A DNA stretch of 16,155 nt from an uncultured Sphingobacteriaceae bacterium (GCA_946480915.1 CAMLLO010000063.1:1-16155), one strand, 5' to 3'; counted from the first letter of the stretch, positions 7,994 through 15,541 are shown. A program made the numbers and translations. Notes: a model not told the origin generated them from the sequence alone.

Positions 7994-8557
7994 TTATTTA
8001 TTATTAAACCTCGTCATAGTTAATTCCACTCCTACAGTGACAAAGCTCTCGATCATTTCGATACACCGGTCAATCAAGGCTGGTAGAGCAGGTCTTTCAT
8101 CATCATCAAAACCACTCAACACATAATCTACCTGGCGCCCCTTTGGATAATTATCGCCAATACCGAAGCGCAAACGGGCATAATTTTGCCCCCCAACAGA
8201 TGTTTCAATACTTTTCAGTCCATTATGCCCTGCATTGCTACCCTTCGGCTTCAATTTAATTGATTCGAAAGGAATTGCCAGGTCATCAACAATAACCAAC
8301 ACGTTTTCGAGAGGAACTTTTAATTCCTGCATCCAGTAATTCACGGCTTTGCCACTTAAATTCATGTAGGTGGTTGGTTTGATCACATGAATGGTTCTTC
8401 CCTTAAAGTTGAATTCAGAATAATAAGCTAAGCGCAGGTTAGAGAAACTTGTGCTATTTTTTTTAACAAGGGCATCGGCAACCATAAAGCCAATATTGTG
8501 ACGCGTATCTGAGTATTCGGAGCCGATGTTTCCTAAACCGACAATAAGGTATTTCAT
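7994..8557 (-). CDS. pth: Peptidyl-tRNA hydrolase
   Basis: This 187-residue enzyme cleaves the ester bond of peptidyl-tRNAs that drop off ribosomes, recycling tRNA in the cytoplasm. It begins MKYLIVGLGN, the family signature. The catalytic residues are present: N10, H20 in TRHNIGF, N66 in PTTYMNLSG, D91 in VIVDDL and N112 in GSNAGHNGLKSI. The length is normal for bacterial Pth. The start is the first ATG, five bases after a perfect TAnnTTTG box (TACCTTTG), implying an almost leaderless transcript. In many bacteria pth follows rplY; here it is downstream of rplY on the same strand, but a four-helix-bundle gene, a purine repeat array and a terminator stand between them. That arrangement is consistent with an insertion that split an older rplY-pth unit. 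Confidence 0.96.
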   Translation of the reverse strand: MKYLIVGLGNIGSEYSDTRHNIGFMVADALVKKNSTSFSNLRLAYYSEFNFKGRTIHVIKPTTYMNLSGKAVNYWMQELKVPLENVLVIVDDLAIPFESIKLKPKGSNAGHNGLKSIETSVGGQNYARLRFGIGDNYPKGRQVDYVLSGFDDDERPALPALIDRCIEMIESFVTVGVELTMTRFNNK

Positions 8558-8562
8558 GGGCG

Positions 8563-8570
8563 CAAAGGTA
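8563..8570 (-). promoter_or_regulatory. -7 box of pth
   Basis: TACCTTTG on the minus strand matches TAnnTTTG and is followed by CGCCC and the pth ATG. Six of its bases are shared with the first unit (CAAAGGTA on the plus strand) of the neighbouring purine repeat array. Confidence 0.5.
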
Positions 8571-8728
8571 AGACTAAAGGTTAAAGGTGTAAAGGGGAAA
8601 GGTGAAGGGCTGACAAAGGATTAAGGACGAAGGACAAAAGATCTAAGGACGAAAAGCAAAAGGCTGACAAAGGAATAAGGACGAAGGACAAAAGGTTGAC
8701 AAAAGATCTAAGGACAAAAGACAAAGGA
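8563..8728. repeat. Purine-rich degenerate repeat array
   Basis: About 165 bp in which the plus strand is almost all A and G, built from shuffled short words such as AAAGGTG, AAGGACG and AAGGACA, commonly seven bases long. Larger duplications are clear. Bases 8608-8640 and 8662-8694 match over 33 bp with one difference, and GACAAAAGATCTAAGGAC is repeated exactly at 8633-8650 and 8698-8715. No reading frame is sustained. It separates pth from the four-helix-bundle gene. Confidence 0.85.
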
Positions 8729-9149
8729 TAATGACCATACTGATACACGTTCATCATTTGATTGCTTCTATGGATTTATTAAACCCAATTATTTGCTTCT
8801 GAATAAGCTGAATAATTTCGATCAATCGATTAAAATCAGGCGTCTTTATTAATAAGCAATCATGAGCAATGATTAATTGAGTTTCTAATTCAAAAGCAGA
8901 GCCCAAACTAATTTTCAGAAAATGAGAAAACTCCTTTTGAGAACTCCTTGCAGTACCTTCTGCAATATTAGACGAAATTGAAACCGCCGATCTATAAAGT
9001 TGGCTTGACAAACCAAATTTATGTTCGTGGGGAAAAGTTTGAGTAATGAGGTAAACTTGTTTAGCAAGTTTTACACTATCAACCCATATCTTCAATTGCC
9101 TAAAATTATGCTTCAACATGCTGTCTTTAGTCCTTTGTCTTTTATCCTT
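8710..9149. repeat. Inverted repeats around the four-helix-bundle gene
   Basis: The 19-mer AAGGACAAAAGACAAAGGA on the plus strand at 8710-8728 recurs on the minus strand at 9149-9131 with one difference (18/19). The two arms bracket the four-helix-bundle gene: the left arm is 25 bp beyond its stop and the right arm 11 bp before its ATG. A transcript through the region could pair the arms into a stem enclosing the whole gene. The left arm is the end of the purine array, while the right arm is a short oppositely oriented piece of the same repeat. Confidence 0.75.
8754..9119 (-). CDS. Four-helix-bundle protein (S23 / IVS-encoded type)
   Basis: This 121-residue protein belongs to the four-helix-bundle family PF05635, first met as proteins encoded in intervening sequences of 23S rRNA genes (Leptospira, Coxiella) and now known throughout Bacteroidota. 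Visible features are the FRQLKIW opening (6-12), the conserved loop-helix SQLYRSAVSISSNIAEGTAR (residues 39-58), then KEFSHFLKISLGSAFELETQL (about 62-82) and two closing helices. Length and motifs are complete, so the gene looks intact. The family forms pentameric bundles in solved structures and may bind nucleic acid; its function is not established. The gene is flanked by inverted repeats and lies downstream of the rplY terminator, so it is probably transcribed separately or weakly. A TATATTTA motif near 9164-9171 is only a poor promoter candidate. Confidence 0.9.
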   Translation of the reverse strand: MLKHNFRQLKIWVDSVKLAKQVYLITQTFPHEHKFGLSSQLYRSAVSISSNIAEGTARSSQKEFSHFLKISLGSAFELETQLIIAHDCLLIKTPDFNRLIEIIQLIQKQIIGFNKSIEAIK

Positions 9150-9169
9150 TCGTTCAAAAAACTAAATAT

Positions 9170-9198
9170 AAAAAAAGGCAGTGCATACTTGCACCACC
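9170..9198 (-). terminator. Intrinsic terminator after rplY
   Basis: On the minus strand GGTGGTGCA (9198-9190) pairs with TGCACTGCC (9185-9177) around the loop AGTA, nine pairs including two G-U, followed directly by seven Ts. It lies 24 bp beyond the rplY stop and closes the tRNA-Gln-prs-rplY operon. Confidence 0.85.
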
Positions 9199-9221
9199 TT
9201 TGAATAAGATCAGAGATTCCC

Positions 9222-9803
9222 TTATTTTCCTTTAGCAGCTTCTTGCTCAGCTTGTCTTAGAGCACGAGAAGTTGTTACAGATACGATAGTATCTTCTGGA
9301 GTATTGGTGACTTCGAATTTATCGAATTTCAAATCACGTACACGTACAGATTTACCAACTTCTAAAGGCTCGATGCTAACTTCAACATACTGAGGCATGT
9401 CTTTAGTTAAAGCTTTAACACGAAGTTTACGTAATTTCTGAACCAATTTACCACCCATTTTAACACCTGGAGAAGTTCCGGTTAATTTAACAGGGATTTG
9501 CATCACCAATGGTTTGTTTTGGTCAAGCTGAAAAAAGTCAACGTGAATAACTTCTTCAGTCAAAGGATGGAATTGTGCATCCTGAAGAATTGCCTGTACT
9601 TTTTGTCCGGCTACATCAAGATCAACAAACATTACATCCGCAGAGTAGATCAAGTTTTTTAATGCGCTTTTTTCTACTGCAAAATGCAATTGTTGTTTCC
9701 CGCCATACAAAACTGCAGGTACTTTTCCTTCGTAACGCAGCTCTTTAGCATCGCGTTTCCCTACGTTCTCTCTTGGAGAACCGCTAATAGCGATAGAGTT
9801 CAT
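9222..9803 (-). CDS. rplY: 50S ribosomal protein bL25, long Ctc form
   Basis: This 193-residue protein is bL25 with the C-terminal extension of the Ctc/TL5 form, which binds 5S rRNA in the large ribosomal subunit. The N-terminal 5S-binding domain spans about residues 4-91 (GKRDAKELRYEGKVPAVLYG and the closing EVIHVDFFQL). The TL5 beta domain spans about 98-180, with its signature TSPGVKMGGKL at 110-120. The tail is charged (RQAEQEAAKGK). Length is typical for Bacteroidota. The gene lies 91 bp downstream of prs on the same strand with only A/T-rich sequence between them, and a strong terminator follows, so it is the last gene of the operon. prs-rplY order is common in bacteria and links nucleotide precursor supply with translation. 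Confidence 0.96.
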   Translation of the reverse strand: MNSIAISGSPRENVGKRDAKELRYEGKVPAVLYGGKQQLHFAVEKSALKNLIYSADVMFVDLDVAGQKVQAILQDAQFHPLTEEVIHVDFFQLDQNKPLVMQIPVKLTGTSPGVKMGGKLVQKLRKLRVKALTKDMPQYVEVSIEPLEVGKSVRVRDLKFDKFEVTNTPEDTIVSVTTSRALRQAEQEAAKGK

Positions 9804-9894
9804 GATAATAAAATTAAAAGTTAAAATTAAAAATTAAAAAATCTATAAGCAGAACTCAAGTCGTTTGGAGATGAACGCTGCCTTTTAATGTTTC

Positions 9895-10839
9895 TTAGTC
9901 TACTTTAAAAAGCTCTGAAATTGAGCCATGTTCATTCACATTAGCAATTGCTTTTGCGAATAAGTCTGCAGTTGTAAGCACTCTGATCTTTTTAGATTGT
10001 TGCTTCAACGGAATTGTATTTGTAACTATTAGTTCTGTCAGAACCGAGTTTTCTATCGTTTCGTATGCTTTGCCTGATAAAACGGGGTGCGTACACACCG
10101 CTCTTACACTGTTTGCACCACTTTCCATGATAAGTTGAGCCGCTTTCGAAAGCGTTCCCGCGGTATCACAAATATCATCGATTAACACCACATCGCGACC
10201 GGTCACATCTCCGATAATAGACATAGATTCTATTTCATTGGCACGTTTCCGGCGTTTATCGCATATAATCACCTCTGCATTAAAAAACTTGGCGAATGTT
10301 CTTGCACGGTATGAACCTCCCATATCGGGCGAAGCAATTGTTATATTCGGAAGATTCAGACTTTTAATATAAGGTACAAAAATAACCGCAGCGTCAAGAT
10401 GATCTACCGGGATATCAAAAAAGCCCTGAATTTGAGCAGCATGGAGATCCATGGTCATAATTCTGTGGGCACCGGCAGCTACAATTAAATTAGCGAATAA
10501 TTTAGCACCGATGGCTACCCTGGGTTTATCTTTTCTATCCTGTCTGGCCATCCCAAAATAAGGGATCACCACTGTGATATAATGAGCAGATGCTCGTTTT
10601 GCCGCATCAGTTAATAATAACAGCTCAATAAGATTATCGTAAGGCTGACAGGTGGACTGAATAAGGAAGACATCACATCCGCGAACGGTTTCATCAAAAG
10701 AAGGTTGAATTTCACCATCACTAAATCGTGAAAGCTTTACATCGCCCAGCTCTCTTCCATAAGCTTTAGCTATTTTATCAGCAAGTTCTGTTGTTCCTGA
10801 ACCGGCAAATAATTTTACTGGATTAAACTGCAGTGGCAT
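9895..10839 (-). CDS. prs: Ribose-phosphate pyrophosphokinase (PRPP synthetase)
   Basis: This 314-residue enzyme makes 5-phosphoribosyl-1-pyrophosphate from ribose 5-phosphate and ATP, the precursor for purines, pyrimidines, NAD, histidine and tryptophan. Class I features are all visible: FSDGEIQPSFDETVRGCDVF (39-58), the catalytic flexible loop PYFGMARQDRKDKPR (93-107), H133 in the MDLHAAQIQGFF metal/ATP motif (130-141), and the PRPP-binding loop VVLIDDICDTAGTL (217-230). Length matches the family. The ATG is five bases downstream of a long-range leader hairpin. tRNA-Gln lies 90 bp upstream on the same strand, and the only strong promoter is upstream of the tRNA, so prs is probably made from a tRNA-mRNA joint transcript that is then processed. 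Confidence 0.97.
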   Translation of the reverse strand: MPLQFNPVKLFAGSGTTELADKIAKAYGRELGDVKLSRFSDGEIQPSFDETVRGCDVFLIQSTCQPYDNLIELLLLTDAAKRASAHYITVVIPYFGMARQDRKDKPRVAIGAKLFANLIVAAGAHRIMTMDLHAAQIQGFFDIPVDHLDAAVIFVPYIKSLNLPNITIASPDMGGSYRARTFAKFFNAEVIICDKRRKRANEIESMSIIGDVTGRDVVLIDDICDTAGTLSKAAQLIMESGANSVRAVCTHPVLSGKAYETIENSVLTELIVTNTIPLKQQSKKIRVLTTADLFAKAIANVNEHGSISELFKVD

Positions 10840-10844
10840 AATTT

Positions 10845-10919
10845 ATTCGGATTTGCAATTTTTAATTTGGAGGAAAATTTCAGATTATAAAGAGCATTAT
10901 TTGCTATCCGAATTTCGGA
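10845..10919 (-). promoter_or_regulatory. Structured leader between tRNA-Gln and prs
   Basis: On the minus strand ATTCGGATAGCAA (10913-10901) can pair with TTGCAAATCCGAAT (10858-10845), making 8 plus 4 base pairs around a small internal loop. The hairpin ends five bases before the prs ATG. The upstream arm is also part of a short alternative hairpin, TCCGAAATTCGGA (10919-10907), so the two folds exclude each other. No known riboswitch class is recognised. It might shape translation of prs or guide separation of tRNA from mRNA; both ideas are inference. Confidence 0.4.
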
Positions 10920-10929
10920 ATTTTTATTG

Positions 10930-11000
10930 TTGCCCGACCAGGATTCGAACCTAGACAAACGGTACCAAAAACCGTCGTACTACCTTTATACTATCGGGCA
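10930..11000 (-). tRNA. tRNA-Gln (anticodon TTG)
   Basis: A full cloverleaf folds on the minus strand. The acceptor is TGCCCGA with TCGGGCA, the D arm GTAT/GTAC, the anticodon stem ACGGT/ACCGT with loop TTTTGGT (anticodon TTG, reading CAA), and the T arm CTAGG-TTCGAAT-CCTGG. The U1-A72 pair is typical of tRNA-Gln, the discriminator is A, and CCA is not encoded. The length is 71 bases. It heads the operon with prs and rplY. Confidence 0.95.
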
Positions 11001-11035
11001 ATCTCCAAACAAAAGCGTCCTTTTGAAATGGTGTG

Positions 11036-11067
11036 CAAATATAGAGCGATAAAATGAGATGCGCAAA
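11036..11067 (-). promoter_or_regulatory. Promoter of the tRNA-Gln-prs-rplY operon
   Basis: TTTG (11067-11064) and TATATTTG (11043-11036) on the minus strand are separated by 20 bases, a textbook Bacteroidota promoter. Transcription should start near 11029-11030, about 30 bases before the tRNA. It is the best promoter match in the window. Confidence 0.7.
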
Positions 11068-11138
11068 AGTATTTTGCTTTTTTATTTTAAAGTAAATTAT
11101 GCCAAATGATAAAAAATGTTAAACCCAAATAATCGGGG

Positions 11139-11168
11139 TTGCTATTTAAATACTAATCACTATTTTCG
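11139..11168 (+). promoter_or_regulatory. Promoter of the DUF2723 gene
   Basis: TTG (11139-11141), 19 bases, then TATTTTCG (11161-11168), one mismatch from TAnnTTTG. Transcription would start near 11174, upstream of the ATG at 11206 but downstream of an in-frame ATG at 11116, so it helps to choose the start. Confidence 0.45.
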
Positions 11169-11205
11169 GCTTCGAATATTCATTTGGAGAGTATTATCAA
11201 GATAT

Positions 11206-14200
11206 ATGCAATACACTAAAATTAATAACTTACTGGGTTGGCTCTGCTTTCTGATAGCAGCAATTACGTACACCTTAACGTTAGAACCTACAGCCAGCTT
11301 CTGGGATTGTGGTGAATTTATAGCTTCTGCCTATAAATTACAAGTGGTTCATCAGCCAGGCGCACCTTTATTTATACTGATAGCTAAAGTTTTTTCCCTG
11401 CTTGCCAGCGATAAAAACCAGGTTGCATTTTGGATGAACATGAGCTCTGCATTAGCCAGTGCTGCCACTATATTGTTTCTTTTCTGGACCATCACCGCAT
11501 TGGTTCGCAAAGTTTTCAGGAAAGACGGAGGGGAATTATCAAAAACAGAGTTAATTATCATTATGGGATCGGGACTTGTTGGCGCTTTAGCTTACACGTT
11601 TTCGGATACATTCTGGTTCTCTGCTGTCGAGTCTGAGGTATATGCCATGTCTTCTTTATGTACCGCTATAGTTTTCTGGGGAATTTTAAAGTGGGAACAT
11701 CATGCAGATGAAGCAGATGCCGACAAATGGTTGATATTTATTGCTTACATCATGGGCCTCTCAATCGGAGTCCATTTATTAAATCTCCTTGCCATTCCTG
11801 CAATCGCCCTTGTTTATTACTTTAAACGCAGTAAGAAGCCTACTTCCAAGGGCACTTTAACAGCTTTGCTGATAGGCATTTTCATCTTAGGAGTTATTCA
11901 ATACGGAATAATACTATACCTGGTAAAATTTGCTGCCTATTTCGACCTGTTTTTTGTAAACACCTTAGGCATGGGTTTTGGTTCGGGAGTATTGGTGTTT
12001 GCACTATTAATTATAGCCGGACTAGTTTACGGCATTCTATATTCCATCCGGAAGGCAAAGCCAATTTTAAATCTGGCACTGATTTGTGTAGTGTTTATTC
12101 TGCTTGGGTACAGCTCTTATGCTATGATTGTAATCAGAGCGAAAGCTGATCCGACCTTAAACAACAACGACCCGGATAATGTATTTTCGCTTTTAAGCTA
12201 TTTGAGCCGCGAACAATATGGAGACCGTCCTTTATTATACGGACAATATTTTGACTCGCAACGCATAGATTACAAAGAGAAAGGCAATATCTACCGCAAA
12301 GGAGAAAGCAAGTATGAAGTGGCAGGCAAGAAGTACGATTATGTTTACGATAGAAACACTCTGCTTCCAAGAATGTATAGCGATGATCCGCAACATGTAG
12401 CATTCTATCGTGAATGGATGAAATTAGGCGAATCTGAATCCCCAACTTTTATCCATAATCTTGGATTTCTGTTTAGTTATCAAACAGGGTTTATGTATGC
12501 CCGATATTTCTTCTGGAATTTCGTGGGCCGCCAAAACGATGATCAGGGACATGGAAACAATACCAGCGGAAATTGGATAAGTGGCATCAAGCCTCTTGAT
12601 GCACTGCATCTGGGATCCCAGGAAAACCTGCCCCCAAGTATAAAAGACAACAATGCACATAATAGATTCTATTTTCTTCCCCTAATTCTGGGTTTGATTG
12701 GTGCTTACTGGCACTTTAAACGAAATCAAAAAGATGCAGGAGTGGTTGGACTGTTATTTTTCTTTACCGGAATGGCCATTGTATTGTACCTCAATCAAAA
12801 TCCATTACAACCACGTGAACGGGATTATGCTTACGCCGGCTCATTTTATGCTTTTACCATATGGATTGGCCTGGGAGTTGCCGCCATCGCAGACATGCTA
12901 AGAAAAAAGCTTACCGGAAGACAGGCGGGAATTGCCGCGACTGTAATTGGCTTACTGGCTGCACCCGTTTTAATGGCTAAAGAAGGATGGGATGATCATG
13001 ACCGTTCTGAAAAAACCACCGCAAGAGACTTTGCTGTAGACTACCTTGAATCTTGTGCGCCAAATGCTATTCTATTCACTTATGGAGATAACGACACGTA
13101 TCCTCTTTGGTACGCGCAGGAAGTTGAAGGCATACGACCCGATGTTCGTGTGGTAAATTTGAGTCTGCTTGGAACAGATTGGTATATCCGTCAGATGAAA
13201 GAAAAGGTTAATCAGGCCGAAGCATTGCCAATTACCATGCCCGACAGTAAATATGTACAAGGCGTACGGGATGTTATACGGTTTTATGATTATAAAATTG
13301 ACGGGGCTGTAGAGCTTAAAACTCTTTTCGATGTGCTTACATCAGACGAGGAGAGCGATAAAGTACCGATGCAGGATGGAACCAAAGAAAACATTCTTCC
13401 TACAAAGAACCTCAAAATAACAATCAATCCTAACGAGGTTATTGCTACAAAGACAGTAAGTGCTGATAAGCGGGCCAATATCCTTTCGACACTTGAATGG
13501 ACGTATAACAAAAATTACGTTACGAAAGCAGAATTGGCCATGTTTGATATCCTTGCGCATAATAACTGGAAACGTCCGATTTATTTTGCTGTGACTGTGC
13601 CAGCCGACAATTATATCGGCTTACAGAAGTATTTGTATAATGAAGGATTTGCCTACAGATTGCTGCCGTTACAGGCTACAGCCACTGCGGATTCTACAGG
13701 TCGTGAAACAGAGCTCATAAATACCCAGGCGATGTATAATAACATGATGGGGAAATTTAAATGGGGGAACATGAGGAATGCAAATTACCTTGATCCTGAA
13801 TCGACCAGAATGATCGCAATTATAATTAAGAGCTTCAATCAATTAGCAGAAAATCTGTTAAAGGAAGGAAAAACTGAGGAAGCAAGAAAAGTAATGCTAC
13901 GATCTCAGGAAGTAATTCCAGAGAAGAACTATCTTTTCTACTTTATCCTGCACAAATATTACAGCGCAGATCTATTGTACCAGGTGAATGAAACTCAGCG
14001 AGCAAATAAACTCATAGAGAACACAGCCAATTATATTATGGATGAACTTAATTATCTGGCAGAGGCCAGAGGAGGGCAATCGTCGAATGATATGCAATTG
14101 GGAGCATCAGTGTTTAATGAACTGATTAAAACTACCGAGAAACACAAGCAGACGGCATTGAATGCGAAGTTAAAGGCGCAGTACAAGGCGTTGGAGTCAA

Positions 14201-14223
14201 AATTAATGGGTAGTATGCAGTAG
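11206..14223 (+). CDS. DUF2723 membrane protein, GT117-type glycosyltransferase
   Basis: This protein of about 1005 residues belongs to DUF2723 (PF11028), related to the GT117 O-mannosyltransferase family that includes animal TMEM260. GT-C-fold enzymes of this kind move a sugar from a lipid carrier to protein on the outer face of the cytoplasmic membrane. Visible are about a dozen hydrophobic segments (roughly 8-28, 50-67, 80-100, 115-136, 145-162, 175-205, 218-242, 255-280, 287-311, 488-503, 512-530, 543-563, 575-591), the family motif FWDCGEF (32-38) with D34 and E37 as probable catalytic acids, and QPRERDYAYAGSF (535-547). After residue 600 comes a soluble region with YGDNDTYPLWYAQ and a helical, TPR-like end (about 850-1000). 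An in-frame ATG at 11116 would add 30 residues, but the promoter lies inside that stretch and homology begins at 11206. The acceptor proteins are unknown. Confidence 0.88.
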   Translation: MQYTKINNLLGWLCFLIAAITYTLTLEPTASFWDCGEFIASAYKLQVVHQPGAPLFILIAKVFSLLASDKNQVAFWMNMSSALASAATILFLFWTITALVRKVFRKDGGELSKTELIIIMGSGLVGALAYTFSDTFWFSAVESEVYAMSSLCTAIVFWGILKWEHHADEADADKWLIFIAYIMGLSIGVHLLNLLAIPAIALVYYFKRSKKPTSKGTLTALLIGIFILGVIQYGIILYLVKFAAYFDLFFVNTLGMGFGSGVLVFALLIIAGLVYGILYSIRKAKPILNLALICVVFILLGYSSYAMIVIRAKADPTLNNNDPDNVFSLLSYLSREQYGDRPLLYGQYFDSQRIDYKEKGNIYRKGESKYEVAGKKYDYVYDRNTLLPRMYSDDPQHVAFYREWMKLGESESPTFIHNLGFLFSYQTGFMYARYFFWNFVGRQNDDQGHGNNTSGNWISGIKPLDALHLGSQENLPPSIKDNNAHNRFYFLPLILGLIGAYWHFKRNQKDAGVVGLLFFFTGMAIVLYLNQNPLQPRERDYAYAGSFYAFTIWIGLGVAAIADMLRKKLTGRQAGIAATVIGLLAAPVLMAKEGWDDHDRSEKTTARDFAVDYLESCAPNAILFTYGDNDTYPLWYAQEVEGIRPDVRVVNLSLLGTDWYIRQMKEKVNQAEALPITMPDSKYVQGVRDVIRFYDYKIDGAVELKTLFDVLTSDEESDKVPMQDGTKENILPTKNLKITINPNEVIATKTVSADKRANILSTLEWTYNKNYVTKAELAMFDILAHNNWKRPIYFAVTVPADNYIGLQKYLYNEGFAYRLLPLQATATADSTGRETELINTQAMYNNMMGKFKWGNMRNANYLDPESTRMIAIIIKSFNQLAENLLKEGKTEEARKVMLRSQEVIPEKNYLFYFILHKYYSADLLYQVNETQRANKLIENTANYIMDELNYLAEARGGQSSNDMQLGASVFNELIKTTEKHKQTALNAKLKAQYKALESKLMGSMQ

Positions 14224-14305
14224 AGGTGAAAGCTAAAAGCTAAAAGGTAAAAGCGGAAAGCTAAAAGGTGAAAGGTGAAAGGTGAAAGCTAAGAGCTAAA
14301 AGGTA
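14222..14305. repeat. Twelve heptamer repeats after the DUF2723 gene
   Basis: Twelve units of seven bases in strict register, most reading AAAGCTA, AAAGGTA or AAAGGTG (first unit AGAGGTG, tenth AGAGCTA). The first unit overlaps the last two bases of the TAG stop codon. The plus strand is purine-rich. A 7-bp period cannot maintain a reading frame, so this is not coding. Confidence 0.9.
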
Positions 14306-14309
14306 AAAA

Positions 14310-14339
14310 TTAAAATTAAAATTAAAATTAAAATTAAAA
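14310..14339. repeat. TTAAAA hexamer microsatellite
   Basis: Five perfect copies of TTAAAA follow the heptamer array directly. A looser version of the same A/T motif lies between prs and rplY at about 9807-9840. Confidence 0.85.
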
Positions 14340-14411
14340 AAACCGGATAGCTCAGAAATAATAAATTAGCATAAATTAAAACCCAGTTTAAGCTTAACAT
14401 AAAATCCAAAT

Positions 14412-14452
14412 AAAAGAGAAAGCCCCAGGAAATTCCCGGGGCTTTCTCTTTT
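14412..14452. terminator. Bidirectional terminator between DUF2723 and accA
   Basis: The arms AAAAGAGAAAGCCCC (14412-14426) and GGGGCTTTCTCTTTT (14438-14452) pair perfectly over 15 bp, with a further GG/CC pair inside. The stem is A-rich on the left and T-rich on the right, so it can act in both directions. It lies 14 bp after the accA stop and serves both convergent genes. Confidence 0.9.
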
Positions 14453-14466
14453 GAAGTTTTTAAAAA

Positions 14467-15420
14467 CTATTCTGATACTACTCCCATAGCACAGAACTTT
14501 TCTATACGCTCATTAATAACCTGATCAATCTCCTTGTTTCTAAGGATGGCGAAATCTTCCAGTATCTTGGCTTTAATGGTTTCTGCCATTGTTTGAGGAT
14601 CGTTGTGAGCTCCACCTAAAGGCTCCGGAATTATCCCGTCGACAAGGCCGTTTGCATACATATCATCAGCGGTAAGCTTCAATACTTCTGCGGCTTTCTC
14701 TTTATATTCCCAACTTCTCCATAAAATAGAGGAACAAGACTCAGGAGAAATAACAGAATACCAGGTATGCTCAAGCATATAAACTTTGTCGCCAATACCT
14801 ATACCCAATGCACCACCAGATGCACCCTCCCCAACCACGAAGCAAAGGATCGGAACTTTCAGAACCGACATTTCGAGCAAATTACGTGCAATGGCTTCTC
14901 CTTGTCCGCGCTCTTCGGCTTCAAGACCTGGGAAAGCACCTGGAGTATCAATAAATGTAACTACAGGTTTATTAAACTTTTCGGCTAGGCGCATCAGGCG
15001 TAAAGCCTTGCGGTATCCCTCGGGGTTCGCCATACCAAAATTCCGAAACTGACGGAGCTTTGTATTGGTTCCTTTCTGATGCCCGATAACCATGACGGTC
15101 TGACCGTTAATCGATGCAAACCCACCAACAATGGCTTTATCATCTTTCACTGTACGATCGCCATGCATCTCAATAAAATCATCGCAAATCATGTCGATAT
15201 ACTGCAAGGTATAGGGACGCTCCGGATGCCTCGATATCTGCACGTTTTGCCACCCGCTAAGGTTGGTATAGATACGTTGCTTGGTTGCCTCCAACTGCTC
15301 TTCAAGTTCGATAAGCGTTGCAGACATATCTACCTTTGTTTTTTCGGATACCTGCTTCACTTTCTCTATTTGCTGCTGCAGATCGGCAATAGGCTTTTCA
15401 AAATCAAAAGATGTATTCAT
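14467..15420 (-). CDS. accA: Acetyl-CoA carboxylase carboxyltransferase, alpha subunit
   Basis: This 317-residue protein is the alpha subunit of the carboxyltransferase that, with AccD, moves the carboxyl group from biotin on AccB to acetyl-CoA to make malonyl-CoA, the committed step of fatty-acid synthesis. An N-terminal coiled coil (about 11-50) is followed by the characteristic [11 protein letters not shown] (65-75) and the crotonase-fold core. [10 protein letters not shown] (156-165), [13 protein letters not shown] (169-181) and [12 protein letters not shown] (197-208) form the CoA/biotin site and oxyanion hole. PESCSSILW (226-234) is also typical. Length matches the family (about 317-320). 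accD is not in the window; separate accA and accD genes are usual. The start is the only ATG before the coiled coil. The terminator downstream is shared with the DUF2723 gene. Confidence 0.97.
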   Translation of the reverse strand: MNTSFDFEKPIADLQQQIEKVKQVSEKTKVDMSATLIELEEQLEATKQRIYTNLSGWQNVQISRHPERPYTLQYIDMICDDFIEMHGDRTVKDDKAIVGGFASINGQTVMVIGHQKGTNTKLRQFRNFGMANPEGYRKALRLMRLAEKFNKPVVTFIDTPGAFPGLEAEERGQGEAIARNLLEMSVLKVPILCFVVGEGASGGALGIGIGDKVYMLEHTWYSVISPESCSSILWRSWEYKEKAAEVLKLTADDMYANGLVDGIIPEPLGGAHNDPQTMAETIKAKILEDFAILRNKEIDQVINERIEKFCAMGVVSE

Positions 15421-15541
15421 TTACAAATCTCTAAGACAAGTCGGCTAAGTTAGGGATTTCGTCAGCAAAAGGGAAAAGCTAATTTCTATTTGATGAAAAA
15501 GGTTCGTTTTCCATTTCGCATGATGACCGGCATTAGCCCCG

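Noticed and set aside
8600..8730. Purine array as a CRISPR-like repeat region
   Set aside because: Repeat words vary in sequence and spacing, there are no unique spacers of constant length, and no cas genes are present.
15079..15453. 124-codon plus-strand frame opposite accA
   Set aside because: It is antisense to the clearly coding accA and reflects its codon pattern.
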